Origin: Gammaproteobacteria bacterium
GTDB taxonomy: Bacteria > Pseudomonadota > Gammaproteobacteria > Steroidobacterales > BM003
Assembly: GCA_026193125.1 (NCBI GenBank)
Contig: JAPHSC010000414.1
Coordinates: 1 to 10,071, forward strand
Direction: 5' to 3'
DNA length: 10,071 bases
Below, in pieces: positions 1-6,716 of this stretch. Under the pieces are notes generated by a model that ran no database searches, was not told the origin of the DNA, and worked only from the letters and a program-made list of their open reading frames with translations. How positions within the stretch are numbered: position 1 is the stretch's first letter; each line of letters opens with the position of its first letter. The position numbers were made by a program, and so were the translations under genes.

Positions 1-1004
1 TCGTCGCCGGTGATCTTGAGGCTCTTGTACAACTGCATCAGGGCTCCGTCCATGGTTTGCATGCCTGATGCCGCGCCGCTTTGAATGGCATTCTCCAGTT
101 GGTCCAGCTTGCCCTGGCGAATCAGGTTCGAAACCCCCGAGTTATTGACCATAATCTCCAGTGCGGCGACCCGACCCTTTTGGTCCACAGTGGGTATCAA
201 CTGCTGGGAAATTACCCCGCGCAGCGAGGTCGCAAGCATGGTGCGAATATGGCTTTGCTTGTCGGTGGGGAATGCGTTGACGATGCGGTCTACAGTGGGC
301 GCGGCGCCGTTGGTATGCAGGGTCCCCATCACCAGGATACCCATTTCGGCGGCGGTCACCGCGATAGACATGGTTTCCAGGTCCCGAAGCTCGCCCACCA
401 GGATCACGTCCGGGTCCTCGCGCAAGGCGGAGCGCAGGGCGTCGGCGAAGGACTGCGTGTGCACGCCTACTTCGCGCTGGCTGATCAGACAGCTGCGCCG
501 CGGGTGTACGAACTCGATGGGGTCTTCGATGGTTACGATATGACCTTTCAGTCGGCGATTAATGGCGTCCACCATCGCTGCCAGTGTGGTGGACTTGCCC
601 GAGCCGGTCTTGCCGGTGACCAGGATCAGGCCATTCTTGTGCTTGCACAGGCTGTAGACCACGCTGGGCATGGCCAATTCCTGGAGTGTCTTGGCGCTGG
701 AGGGTATGGCCCGGAAAACCCCGCCCATTCCGTTCAATTGACGTAGCACGTTTACCCGGAAGCGACCTACGCCTTCAATATCATGGGCAAAGTCGGCACC
801 GTCATGGTCATCCAGCGCCTTTCTTGCGGCCGGTGACAGTATCTCTTCCAGCAATTCCTGGGCCGTCTTGGCATCCAGCGGTTTGTCATCCAGGGACCGC
901 AGATCCCCGTTTACGCGCACGCGTGGAGGATCGCCTGCCAGGAAGTGCAGATCTGATCCACCCAATTCGACCAGGCGCCGGAGATAGGAATCTATTGCTG
1001 CCAC
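1..1004 (-). CDS. pilT: PilT-family type IV pilus retraction ATPase (3' end cut by window edge)
   Basis: PilT ATPases are cytoplasmic hexameric motors that drive pilus retraction (family knowledge). The 334 codons visible run into the left edge; family members are about 345 residues, so little is missing. Visible motifs are an N-terminal SDLH (17-20), Walker A GKTGSGKST (131-139), the Asp box IEDPIEFVH (159-167), Walker B DPDVILVGELRD (197-208) with catalytic-type E205, and TLHT with H230. The first His of the His box is Ile (I223). The C-terminal motif reads GVSNLIRQ (290-297), close to the PilT AIRNLIRE motif. The start is GTG, supported by AGGAG nine bases upstream and by exact residue-for-residue register with the neighbouring paralog. 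It is the last visible gene of the kinase-ATPase-ATPase operon, 23 bases after the preceding stop. PilU is less likely, because Walker A and B (REDPDVILVGE) are PilT-like. Confidence 0.93.
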   Translation of the reverse strand, partial: MAAIDSYLRRLVELGGSDLHFLAGDPPRVRVNGDLRSLDDKPLDAKTAQELLEEILSPAARKALDDHDGADFAHDIEGVGRFRVNVLRQLNGMGGVFRAIPSSAKTLQELAMPSVVYSLCKHKNGLILVTGKTGSGKSTTLAAMVDAINRRLKGHIVTIEDPIEFVHPRRSCLISQREVGVHTQSFADALRSALREDPDVILVGELRDLETMSIAVTAAEMGILVMGTLHTNGAAPTVDRIVNAFPTDKQSHIRTMLATSLRGVISQQLIPTVDQKGRVAALEIMVNNSGVSNLIRQGKLDQLENAIQSGAASGMQTMDGALMQLYKSLKITGD

Positions 1005-1013
1005 GTGTGTTCT

Positions 1014-1018
1014 CTCCT
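1014..1018 (-). promoter_or_regulatory. Ribosome binding site AGGAG for the GTG start at 1004
   Basis: On the minus strand AGGAG ends nine bases before the GTG codon at 1004-1002. It lies wholly within the 23-base gap after the upstream ATPase stop codon. It decides the start, because no in-frame ATG lies nearby and the paralog alignment begins at the same residue. Confidence 0.6.
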
Positions 1019-1027
1019 ACGCCTTAC

Positions 1028-2122
1028 TCAGGAATCAGCCAGGTCAATCTTCGGAAGTATGGAAGTGTCTGTGACAAAACGCTGGAACTGCTTTTTGTCG
1101 ACCGCGTAGTTGTACGCGTCATCCGGATCGACTTCCTTGGCCTGGATGGCCTGCAACAAGGCCTGGTCAAGCAACTGCATACCCTTGTCCCGACCGGTCT
1201 GCAATTGGGCGGGAATCTGGTGGCTCTGGTCAGTCATAATAAGCTTGGCGATGGCCCGGGTCATGATCAGGGATTCGACTATCGCCTTGCGCCCACGCCC
1301 GTCGTGGGTGCGCACGAGAAATTGGGTCAGCACGGCGATCAGTCCCTGGGACAGAAAGCTCTTGGTCTGCTCGCGTTCATCTGCAGGCAGGGCATCAATG
1401 ATTCGATCAATGGTTTTTACCGCGCTGGTGGTGTGCAGGGTACCCAGCACCAGGTGGCCGGTTTCCGCTGCGGTCATGGCCATGGAGATGGTTTCCGCAT
1501 CACGCAACTCACCCACCAGGATCACATCGGGATCCTCACGCATGGCCGCCCGCACCCCGGCGGCGAAACTTGGCACATGCGTACCTACCTCGCGCTGCAC
1601 GACCTGGGAATTCTTGCTCCGGTGCACGAATTCGATCGGATCTTCCAGGCTGATAATGTTGACCTTCCTGTTGGTATTGATGAAATCAATCATCGAGGCC
1701 AGGGTGGTGGATTTGCCGGTACCGGTGGAACCGGTGACCAGGACCATGCCCTGGTGGTAGTCGCACAGTTTCGCCACCACGTCCGGCAGGCCCAGCTTTT
1801 CGAGTGCGGGAATGTCCGCTGGAATATTCCTGAAGGCAGCGCCCAGACCGGTTTCCTTGCGATAAATATTGGCCCGGTAGCGACCGCCATCCTCTGAGAC
1901 ATAGGAAAAGTCCAGGTCCTGGCCGCTGTCGAACCATTGCTTCTGCTTGGGCGTCAGGACTTCGTAGAGATAGGTTTCCAATTCTGTGCTGCTCAGGTCG
2001 CGGAACTTGATGGGCATCAGTTCACCGAACATACGCAACATAGGGGGGACGCCGACCGCAAGGTGCACATCTGAGCATCCCTGGGCCAGGCCGAGTTTTA
2101 AAAACGAGTCTAGTCTAGCCAT
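1028..2122 (-). CDS. PilT-family type IV pilus ATPase, second paralog, 364 aa
   Basis: This is a second retraction-type ATPase, collinear with its downstream neighbour. Motifs are SDVH (17-20), Walker A GSTGTGKST (131-139), Asp box LEDPIEFVH (159-167), Walker B DPDVILVGELRD (197-208) with E205, and a complete His box with H223 and H230 (GHLVLGTLHTT). The position of the PilT AIRNLIRE motif reads AIAKLIMT (290-297), so both Arg and the final Glu are lost. A tail of about 40 residues after the shared core (VDPDDAYNYAVDKKQF) resembles the C-terminal region of PilU, while the ATPase core is PilT-like. I therefore give no symbol. It begins at an ATG 46 bases after the kinase stop with only a weak ribosome site (AGGGTG close to the start), and an inverted repeat sits in that gap. 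It is cytoplasmic and is expected to act on the pilus machine, possibly in mixed complexes with the other paralog (inference). Confidence 0.92.
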   Translation of the reverse strand: MARLDSFLKLGLAQGCSDVHLAVGVPPMLRMFGELMPIKFRDLSSTELETYLYEVLTPKQKQWFDSGQDLDFSYVSEDGGRYRANIYRKETGLGAAFRNIPADIPALEKLGLPDVVAKLCDYHQGMVLVTGSTGTGKSTTLASMIDFINTNRKVNIISLEDPIEFVHRSKNSQVVQREVGTHVPSFAAGVRAAMREDPDVILVGELRDAETISMAMTAAETGHLVLGTLHTTSAVKTIDRIIDALPADEREQTKSFLSQGLIAVLTQFLVRTHDGRGRKAIVESLIMTRAIAKLIMTDQSHQIPAQLQTGRDKGMQLLDQALLQAIQAKEVDPDDAYNYAVDKKQFQRFVTDTSILPKIDLADS

Positions 2123-2138
2123 TTATCACCCTGTGCCT

Positions 2139-2165
2139 TTCCTGGCGCCGGGGCTTGTCCAGGAA
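2139..2165 (-). other. Intercistronic inverted repeat between the kinase and ATPase genes
   Basis: Perfect 7-base arms TTCCTGG and CCAGGAA flank a 13-base loop, between the kinase stop (2169) and the ATPase start (2122). No T-run follows in the direction of transcription, so it does not look like an intrinsic terminator. Its 3' arm ends 16 bases before the ATPase ATG, so an RNA hairpin could influence translation or mRNA processing (inference). Confidence 0.4.
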
Positions 2166-2168
2166 CGG

Positions 2169-4550
2169 CTAGCTGTATTCTTCGAGCGCTCGCCTAAAGT
2201 CATCCATCGAGGTGAAGCGCTTGCTGCGATCCACCTCCATGGCCCGGGATACGACAGCCTCCAGTCCCTCGGGAATATTCTGATTCAATTCCCTGACGGT
2301 CTGTGCCTTGCCTTGCACATGCTGGTACATGACCGACATGTGGTCGCCCTTGGTATACGGTGGTACCCCGGTGAGCATTTCGTACAATATCACGCCAACG
2401 CTGTAAATGTCGGCCTTCTCATCCACCTTTTTGCCCAGAATTTGCTCTGGCGCCATGTACTTGGGCGAACCGATCACGTAGCCGGTCTTGGTAAGCTGCG
2501 TGTCGCCGCTGGAGCGCGCCGCGGCCACACCAAAGTCCACGATCTTCAGCAAGCCTTCATCATTGATGAGAATGTTGGCAGGTTTTAGATCCCTGTGCAC
2601 GATTCCGGCCTGGTGAGCCACTGTCATACCGGTGGCAATATCCATGGCGAAACCTACTGCCTTGCTGATCGGAAGAGGCTTGCCTTCGGTGACTTCCTGT
2701 CCCAGGGTATGCGAGGGGAAATACTCCATGGAAATAGCGTAATGACCGCCCAGATGCAGGAAGTCAAAAATTCGAATGACGTTCTTGTGCGTGATTTTTC
2801 TTGAGTAGCGCAGTTCGTGCACGAAGCGCTGCAGCATCTCCTCGTCCGAGGAGACATTGGGATTCAGGAATTTCAAAATGAGTTGCTCATCCACCACCGT
2901 GTCTTCCATCAGCAACACGGTGCCGAATGCACCCTTGCCGATCTTCTGGATATACTTGTAACGCCCCTCGATCACGTCGCCGGGCTTGATGGTGGAAATA
3001 TCCAGCGTGGGCGCTTTCTGGGCTTCCATGACCTTGTGCAGGTCCTGGGCATCCATGAGCAGTGTTTTGTTCGGCTCGACAAACTTCGCGCCGTCCTCCC
3101 GGGCGGCTATCGCGGTCGGCGAGAAACGCACGTCCAGGTTTTCCATCGCCGTAAGTACAACCTTGTTGATCGTTGCGTCCCGATCTGTGGCCAGGGAAGC
3201 CAGGTTTTGACGCACCAGTTCGGCCTGGGTTTCCTCGGTCAATGAGGCCAGGGCCTTGACGGCTTCGATCTTGATTTCCCGCTCCGGGCTTCCCAGCAAC
3301 TTCACCAGCTTGTCTACCGAGGCATGGTCGCCCATCTTGGCCAGGGCCCGAATGGCTGCCGGTATCGAGCGCGGGTCACCCGTCAGCATTTTTCTCAAAG
3401 ACGGGAGAGCCTTTTTATCACCGATTTCCGCCAGGGCATCGGCAGATCGTTCCCTGACCCACCAGTCCTTGTCCTCGGTAGCGGTCATCAGGTGACGGAC
3501 AGCCCGTTCGTCCTTGGTGGAGTTGAGTATCTCCACGGCCGATCGGCGAATTTCCTCGTCCTCGTCCTGTACCAGCGCCAACACAGCTTCCACTACCTTG
3601 GGACCGCCGATCTTGGCCAGCGCATCGCCTGCCCTGGAACGCACCCACCAGTCCTCATCCTTGATCGCATCCAGCAAGTACTTGATCGAATCGGCATCGC
3701 CAATTTCGTTAAGCACCTCCACTGCCGAGCGTCTCGCGTATTCAGATTCGTCCTTGAGGACTTCAACCAGGTACTTGATGGTCTCCGGGTGGCGCTGGGC
3801 AATGATCACGTCCACAGCCTTGCTCTGCACGTCCAGTTCGGCGTCCTGCAACAAGGAACACAAGAGCTGAATATTGACCTTGCCCTTGGCCTTGGCCAGT
3901 GAATTCAGGGCAGCCTGCCTGACCAGCTTGTTGCGATCAGCCAGTTGCTTTTCCAGCGCCCGATGCACGGCTGGCTTGTCAAACCCGGCCAGGATAGACA
4001 TAAGGTGAACGCGTACCAGCGGGTCCTTGCCTTCCAGCCGGTTGATCAGTTCTGGCACCATCTGCTCATTTGCCATATCCCCTATGATGCGGAACAGGGC
4101 CGCCTTGTCATTGGGCTCCAATTCGTAGGCCAGGGTGAGCAATTCGCGCAAATTCAATCGCTTCTTGTGGGCCGAGAGAATTGCTATCACACCCGCCTTG
4201 TTCATATCCGGCTGGGTAAGCGCCGCCAGGAGCTTGTTCGGATCAAAGCGGTCATTGGTGCTCATCGCCCAGGCCAGACCGGAAATGATTCGCTGGTTTG
4301 AGCTTTCCAGGCCTTTGATGAATTGCGGCAGTGTCTTGTTGTCCAGGATGTTGGAAAGCGCCTCTACAATCAGCACGGTTTCTTTCTTGCTGCTGTGTTC
4401 CAGGGCTGCAACCAGTTTTGGAATGGCGGGCGCACCGATCCGTGACAGGGCCTCGACGATCTTGCGGGATTTCGCAGGGTCGCCTTCCGCGCTATCGAGC
4501 AGCTGGCCCAGCAGCTTTTCGGTCTTCATTGATCCGAACATTCTCAGCAT
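2169..4550 (-). CDS. HEAT-repeat Ser/Thr protein kinase, about 793 aa
   Basis: Hanks-type Ser/Thr kinase fused behind HEAT/PBS-lyase-like helical repeats. With the ATG at 4550, HEAT units fill about residues 10-471, a linker spans about 472-528, and the kinase domain runs from 529 to the end. Catalytic features are present: glycine loop GKGAFG (538-543), Lys560 in LILKF, likely helix-C Glu579, HRDLKPAN with Asp654 and Asn659, DFG with Asp672, and APE (700-702). It is an RD kinase with several Thr in the activation loop, so autophosphorylation there is plausible. No transmembrane segment or signal peptide is seen, so it should be cytosolic. It is first in a probable operon with two PilT-type ATPases, which makes pilus retraction a candidate target (inference). 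The start is uncertain: the frame is open back to a TTG at 4679, and ATG codons at 4541 and 4529 are alternatives. GGCGAG five bases before the ATG at 4550 is a modest ribosome site. I do not know a characterised homologue. Confidence 0.92.
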   Translation of the reverse strand: MLRMFGSMKTEKLLGQLLDSAEGDPAKSRKIVEALSRIGAPAIPKLVAALEHSSKKETVLIVEALSNILDNKTLPQFIKGLESSNQRIISGLAWAMSTNDRFDPNKLLAALTQPDMNKAGVIAILSAHKKRLNLRELLTLAYELEPNDKAALFRIIGDMANEQMVPELINRLEGKDPLVRVHLMSILAGFDKPAVHRALEKQLADRNKLVRQAALNSLAKAKGKVNIQLLCSLLQDAELDVQSKAVDVIIAQRHPETIKYLVEVLKDESEYARRSAVEVLNEIGDADSIKYLLDAIKDEDWWVRSRAGDALAKIGGPKVVEAVLALVQDEDEEIRRSAVEILNSTKDERAVRHLMTATEDKDWWVRERSADALAEIGDKKALPSLRKMLTGDPRSIPAAIRALAKMGDHASVDKLVKLLGSPEREIKIEAVKALASLTEETQAELVRQNLASLATDRDATINKVVLTAMENLDVRFSPTAIAAREDGAKFVEPNKTLLMDAQDLHKVMEAQKAPTLDISTIKPGDVIEGRYKYIQKIGKGAFGTVLLMEDTVVDEQLILKFLNPNVSSDEEMLQRFVHELRYSRKITHKNVIRIFDFLHLGGHYAISMEYFPSHTLGQEVTEGKPLPISKAVGFAMDIATGMTVAHQAGIVHRDLKPANILINDEGLLKIVDFGVAAARSSGDTQLTKTGYVIGSPKYMAPEQILGKKVDEKADIYSVGVILYEMLTGVPPYTKGDHMSVMYQHVQGKAQTVRELNQNIPEGLEAVVSRAMEVDRSKRFTSMDDFRRALEEYS
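3369..3740 (-). repeat. Four 31-residue HEAT units in an ABAB pattern inside the kinase gene
   Basis: Kinase residues 271-394 (start at 4550) consist of four consecutive 31-residue units. Units 1 and 3 carry RRSAVE(V/I)LN. Units 2 and 4 carry DWWVR(S/E)R and DALA(K/E)IG. Alternate units resemble each other more than adjacent ones, giving a 62-residue higher-order period. Confidence 0.7.
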
Positions 4551-4935
4551 AGGCGCTCGCCGGTTTCGCAGGCTGTACTCCAGGGCCTGCGAACGGCCCT
4601 GCAGTTGGCTGAACAGATCGCAATCGCGGGTAGTAAATCCATATTCTCGATTGATGTTCCTTATGCCGGGCAGGAGCAATTCCTGTCCATCGGGTACCCT
4701 GGGTCATATCCGGACGCGTGTGCCCTTTGAGCAACAGCCGAACATCGTCAGTGATTATGCCACACTGCGCCTGCTCAGGCAGTCCGCAGCCAGGACCGGC
4801 GAGGGTCAGTTTACGGGTTTGTTGCGCTTGGGCAATACCCTTGAGCCATTCAATAGTATGAATTTTTCTCTTTCGGGTACAATCCCGACCTTCGCAGCAT
4901 ATTGACACGCAATATCAGGGGCTAGTCGTACACCT
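4551..4935. other. Divergent spacer between the kinase operon and apbC; no confident gene
   Basis: This 385-base stretch should hold the promoters for both directions, but I find none that is convincing. A weak minus-strand candidate is TTGTAC (4882-4877) and TACTAT (4858-4853) with an 18-base spacer. On the plus strand TACAAT at 4878-4883 resembles a -10 but has no good -35, and a perfect TTGACA at 4902-4907 has no matching -10. Two dyads are visible: TCGGG-TACAAT-CCCGA (4873-4888) and GCCTG-CT-CAGGC (4769-4780), the latter nested between CTGC (4765-4768) and GCAG (4786-4789). On the minus strand the kinase frame is open up to a TGA a few codons upstream of the TTG at 4679. A second frame is open from a GTG at 4908 to 4492. 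Either could be partly coding. Confidence 0.5.
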
Positions 4936-6030
4936 ATGGATCAAGACATAAATACCAGGGTTCTCAACACCGTAAAGGTACTGCGGGACCCCTATGCCGA
5001 GCGCAGTCTGGGCGAGTTGAAATGGATCAAGGCGGTAAACGTTGAACAGGGCGTGGCCAGCGTCGAGCTTGAACTTGGTTACCCGGCGAAGGGCGCGCGC
5101 AAGGAATTCGAGCAGATCCTGAGCGAGAAATTGATCGGGTTGGAGGGTATCAAGGAAGTCCGGCTTGATTTGACCTGGAACATTCTGTCGCATGCAGTCC
5201 AGCGCAATTTAAAGCCAATCAAGACGATCAAGAACATCATTGCCGTGGCCTCCGGCAAGGGCGGGGTGGGTAAGTCTACAACTGCGGTGAACATCGCCCT
5301 GGCCCTGGTCGCCGAAGGCGCCCGCGTGGGGATTCTGGATGCCGATATTTATGGCCCATCCCAGCCGCGCATGCTCGGCCTGTCAGGAAAGCGTCCGGAA
5401 ACACCCGATGGCAAGTCCATTGATCCCCTGGTGGCCTATGGTCTGGAGTGCATGTCCATAGGTTTCATGGTCGACGAAGAAGAACCCATGATTTGGCGCG
5501 GTCCCATGGTGACCTCGGCCCTGAACCAGCTAATTGGTGATACCAACTGGGGTGACCTGGACTACCTGGTGGTGGATATGCCGCCCGGCACGGGAGATAT
5601 CGCCCTGACCCTGTCTCAGCAGGTGCCGGTAAGTGGCGCGGTAATCGTGACCACGCCCCAGGACATCGCTCTCCTGGATGCGCGCAAGGGCCTCAAGATG
5701 TTTGAGAAGGTTTCCGTGCCGGTGTTGGGCGTGGTGGAGAACATGAGCACGCATATTTGCTCCCAGTGCGGTCACGAAGAGCACATATTCGGATCCGGTG
5801 GCGGTGCCTCTATGGCCGACCAGTACGGCGTGCCCCTGCTGGGTTCGCTGCCCCTGGACATACGCATCCGCGAGGAAGTGGACTCTGGTCAGCCTACGGT
5901 GGTCGCTGATCCCGAGGGCCTGTTGGCCCTGCGCTACCGTGAGATTGCTCGCAGTGCCGTCGCCAAGTTGGCCGCCCAGGGGCGGGACTATAGTCGACTT
6001 TTCCCAAAAATATCAATAGAAAACAGTTAG
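4936..6030 (+). CDS. apbC: Iron-sulfur cluster carrier ATPase ApbC/Mrp, 364 aa
   Basis: Mrp/NBP35-family P-loop ATPases bind a labile Fe-S cluster and pass it to apoproteins in the cytoplasm (family knowledge). The protein has an N-terminal MIP18-type domain (about 8-85, with a DPY near its start). The deviant Walker A is GKGGVGKST (107-115). DADIYGPSQPRML follows at 135-147, Walker B-like VVDMPPGTGD at 212-221, and the cluster-binding CxxC is Cys275/Cys278. Length matches the family (E. coli Mrp is 369). The ATG at 4936 has AGGGG 14 bases upstream, which is rather distant, and no better start is seen. It is followed after 4 bases by dcd, so the two are probably co-transcribed. In Pseudomonas the same pair lies divergent to metG; here the divergent neighbour is the HEAT kinase operon. 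Confidence 0.96.
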   Translation: MDQDINTRVLNTVKVLRDPYAERSLGELKWIKAVNVEQGVASVELELGYPAKGARKEFEQILSEKLIGLEGIKEVRLDLTWNILSHAVQRNLKPIKTIKNIIAVASGKGGVGKSTTAVNIALALVAEGARVGILDADIYGPSQPRMLGLSGKRPETPDGKSIDPLVAYGLECMSIGFMVDEEEPMIWRGPMVTSALNQLIGDTNWGDLDYLVVDMPPGTGDIALTLSQQVPVSGAVIVTTPQDIALLDARKGLKMFEKVSVPVLGVVENMSTHICSQCGHEEHIFGSGGGASMADQYGVPLLGSLPLDIRIREEVDSGQPTVVADPEGLLALRYREIARSAVAKLAAQGRDYSRLFPKISIENS

Positions 6031-6034
6031 TTAA

Positions 6035-6601
6035 ATGAGCATAAAAGCAGATAGATGGATCCGCCGTATGGCGGCAGAGCAGGGCATGATCGAACCCTTT
6101 GAGCCGGGCCAGGTGCGTGCCAATGAGGGCGGCAAGATCGTCTCCTACGGGACCTCCAGCTATGGCTACGACGTGCGTTGTGCCGGTGAGTTCAAGATCT
6201 TCACCAACATCAACTCTGCGATCGTGGACCCGAAGAGGTTTGACGCCAACAGCTTTGTCGACGTCAATGCGGACGTGTGCATCATTCCGCCCAATTCCTT
6301 TGCCCTGGCCAGGACGGTGGAATATTTTCGCATACCGCGAAATGTGCTAACGATCTGCCTGGGCAAGTCCACTTACGCTCGCTGCGGGATCATCGTCAAT
6401 GTGACGCCGCTGGAGCCGGAGTGGGAAGGGCATGTCACGCTGGAATTTTCCAACACCACGCCCTTGCCCGCAAAAATCTACGCCAACGAGGGCGTGGCGC
6501 AGATGTTGTTCTTCGAGTCGGACGAGGTATGTGAGACGTCCTACAAGGATCGGGGAGGCAAGTACCAGGGCCAGCGAGGGGTTACCCTGCCGCAGACCTG
6601 A
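6035..6601 (+). CDS. dcd: dCTP deaminase, 188 aa
   Basis: It converts dCTP to dUTP and ammonia in the cytoplasm, supplying dUMP for thymidylate synthesis. Diagnostic segments are SSYGYDVRC (41-49), IPPNSFALA (84-92), GKSTYARCG (110-118), where Ser112 and Arg116 match the active-site Ser/Arg, and EWEGHVTLEFSNT (129-141), with Glu137 at the position of the catalytic Glu. The C terminus GGKYQGQRGVTLP (174-186) is the substrate-closing tail. The 188-residue length and near-identity to the Pseudomonas-type enzyme make the assignment secure. The ATG lies four bases after the apbC stop, and no clear Shine-Dalgarno is present, so translational coupling to apbC is likely. The fused deaminase/dUTPase type is unlikely: this resembles the monofunctional proteobacterial enzyme, so a separate dUTPase would be needed. 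Confidence 0.97.
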   Translation: MSIKADRWIRRMAAEQGMIEPFEPGQVRANEGGKIVSYGTSSYGYDVRCAGEFKIFTNINSAIVDPKRFDANSFVDVNADVCIIPPNSFALARTVEYFRIPRNVLTICLGKSTYARCGIIVNVTPLEPEWEGHVTLEFSNTTPLPAKIYANEGVAQMLFFESDEVCETSYKDRGGKYQGQRGVTLPQT

Positions 6602-6623
6602 TCGGCAGCGATAATTTTCCACG

Positions 6624-6642
6624 GGAAGGCGAAAAATCTTCC
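6624..6642. terminator. Weak hairpin in the convergent dcd / DUF3108 spacer
   Basis: GGAAG (6624-6628) and CTTCC (6638-6642) can pair across a 9-base loop between convergent dcd and the DUF3108 gene. A competing pairing is GAAGGC (6625-6630) with GCCTTC (6647-6652). A short CCCG-AGC-CGGG also lies further right in the same spacer. None is followed by a clear T-run in either direction, so terminator function is only suggested by position. Confidence 0.2.
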
Positions 6643-6716
6643 TTGTGCCTTCGATACACTGTCTTGCTGCCAAAGGCCTTGCCGAATTTCTACCCGAGCC
6701 GGGCAGGCAGCGGCAG

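Noticed and set aside
1..1004. Calling this gene pilU
   Set aside because: PilU proteins typically have an ATGTGKS-type Walker A and QAPDVIMIGE before the catalytic Glu; here the sequences are GKTGSGKST and REDPDVILVGE, as in PilT.
686..1897. Open frame of 403 codons on the plus strand opposite the PilT-type genes
   Set aside because: It lies antisense to two clearly conserved ATPase genes, has no recognisable motif and no ribosome site; it is a by-product of GC-rich codon usage on the opposite strand.
4135..4905. Open frame of 256 codons on the plus strand opposite the kinase N terminus
   Set aside because: Most of it is antisense to HEAT-repeat coding sequence, its composition is Ser/Arg-rich as expected for a shadow frame, and it ends before apbC without any motif.
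4902..4907. Perfect TTGACA as a -35 for apbC
   Set aside because: No acceptable -10 follows at 16-18 bases, and transcription from it would begin at or inside the apbC start codon.
6602..6716. Strong intrinsic terminator between dcd and the DUF3108 gene
   Set aside because: Only 4-6 base stems are found, and none is followed by a T-run on either strand.
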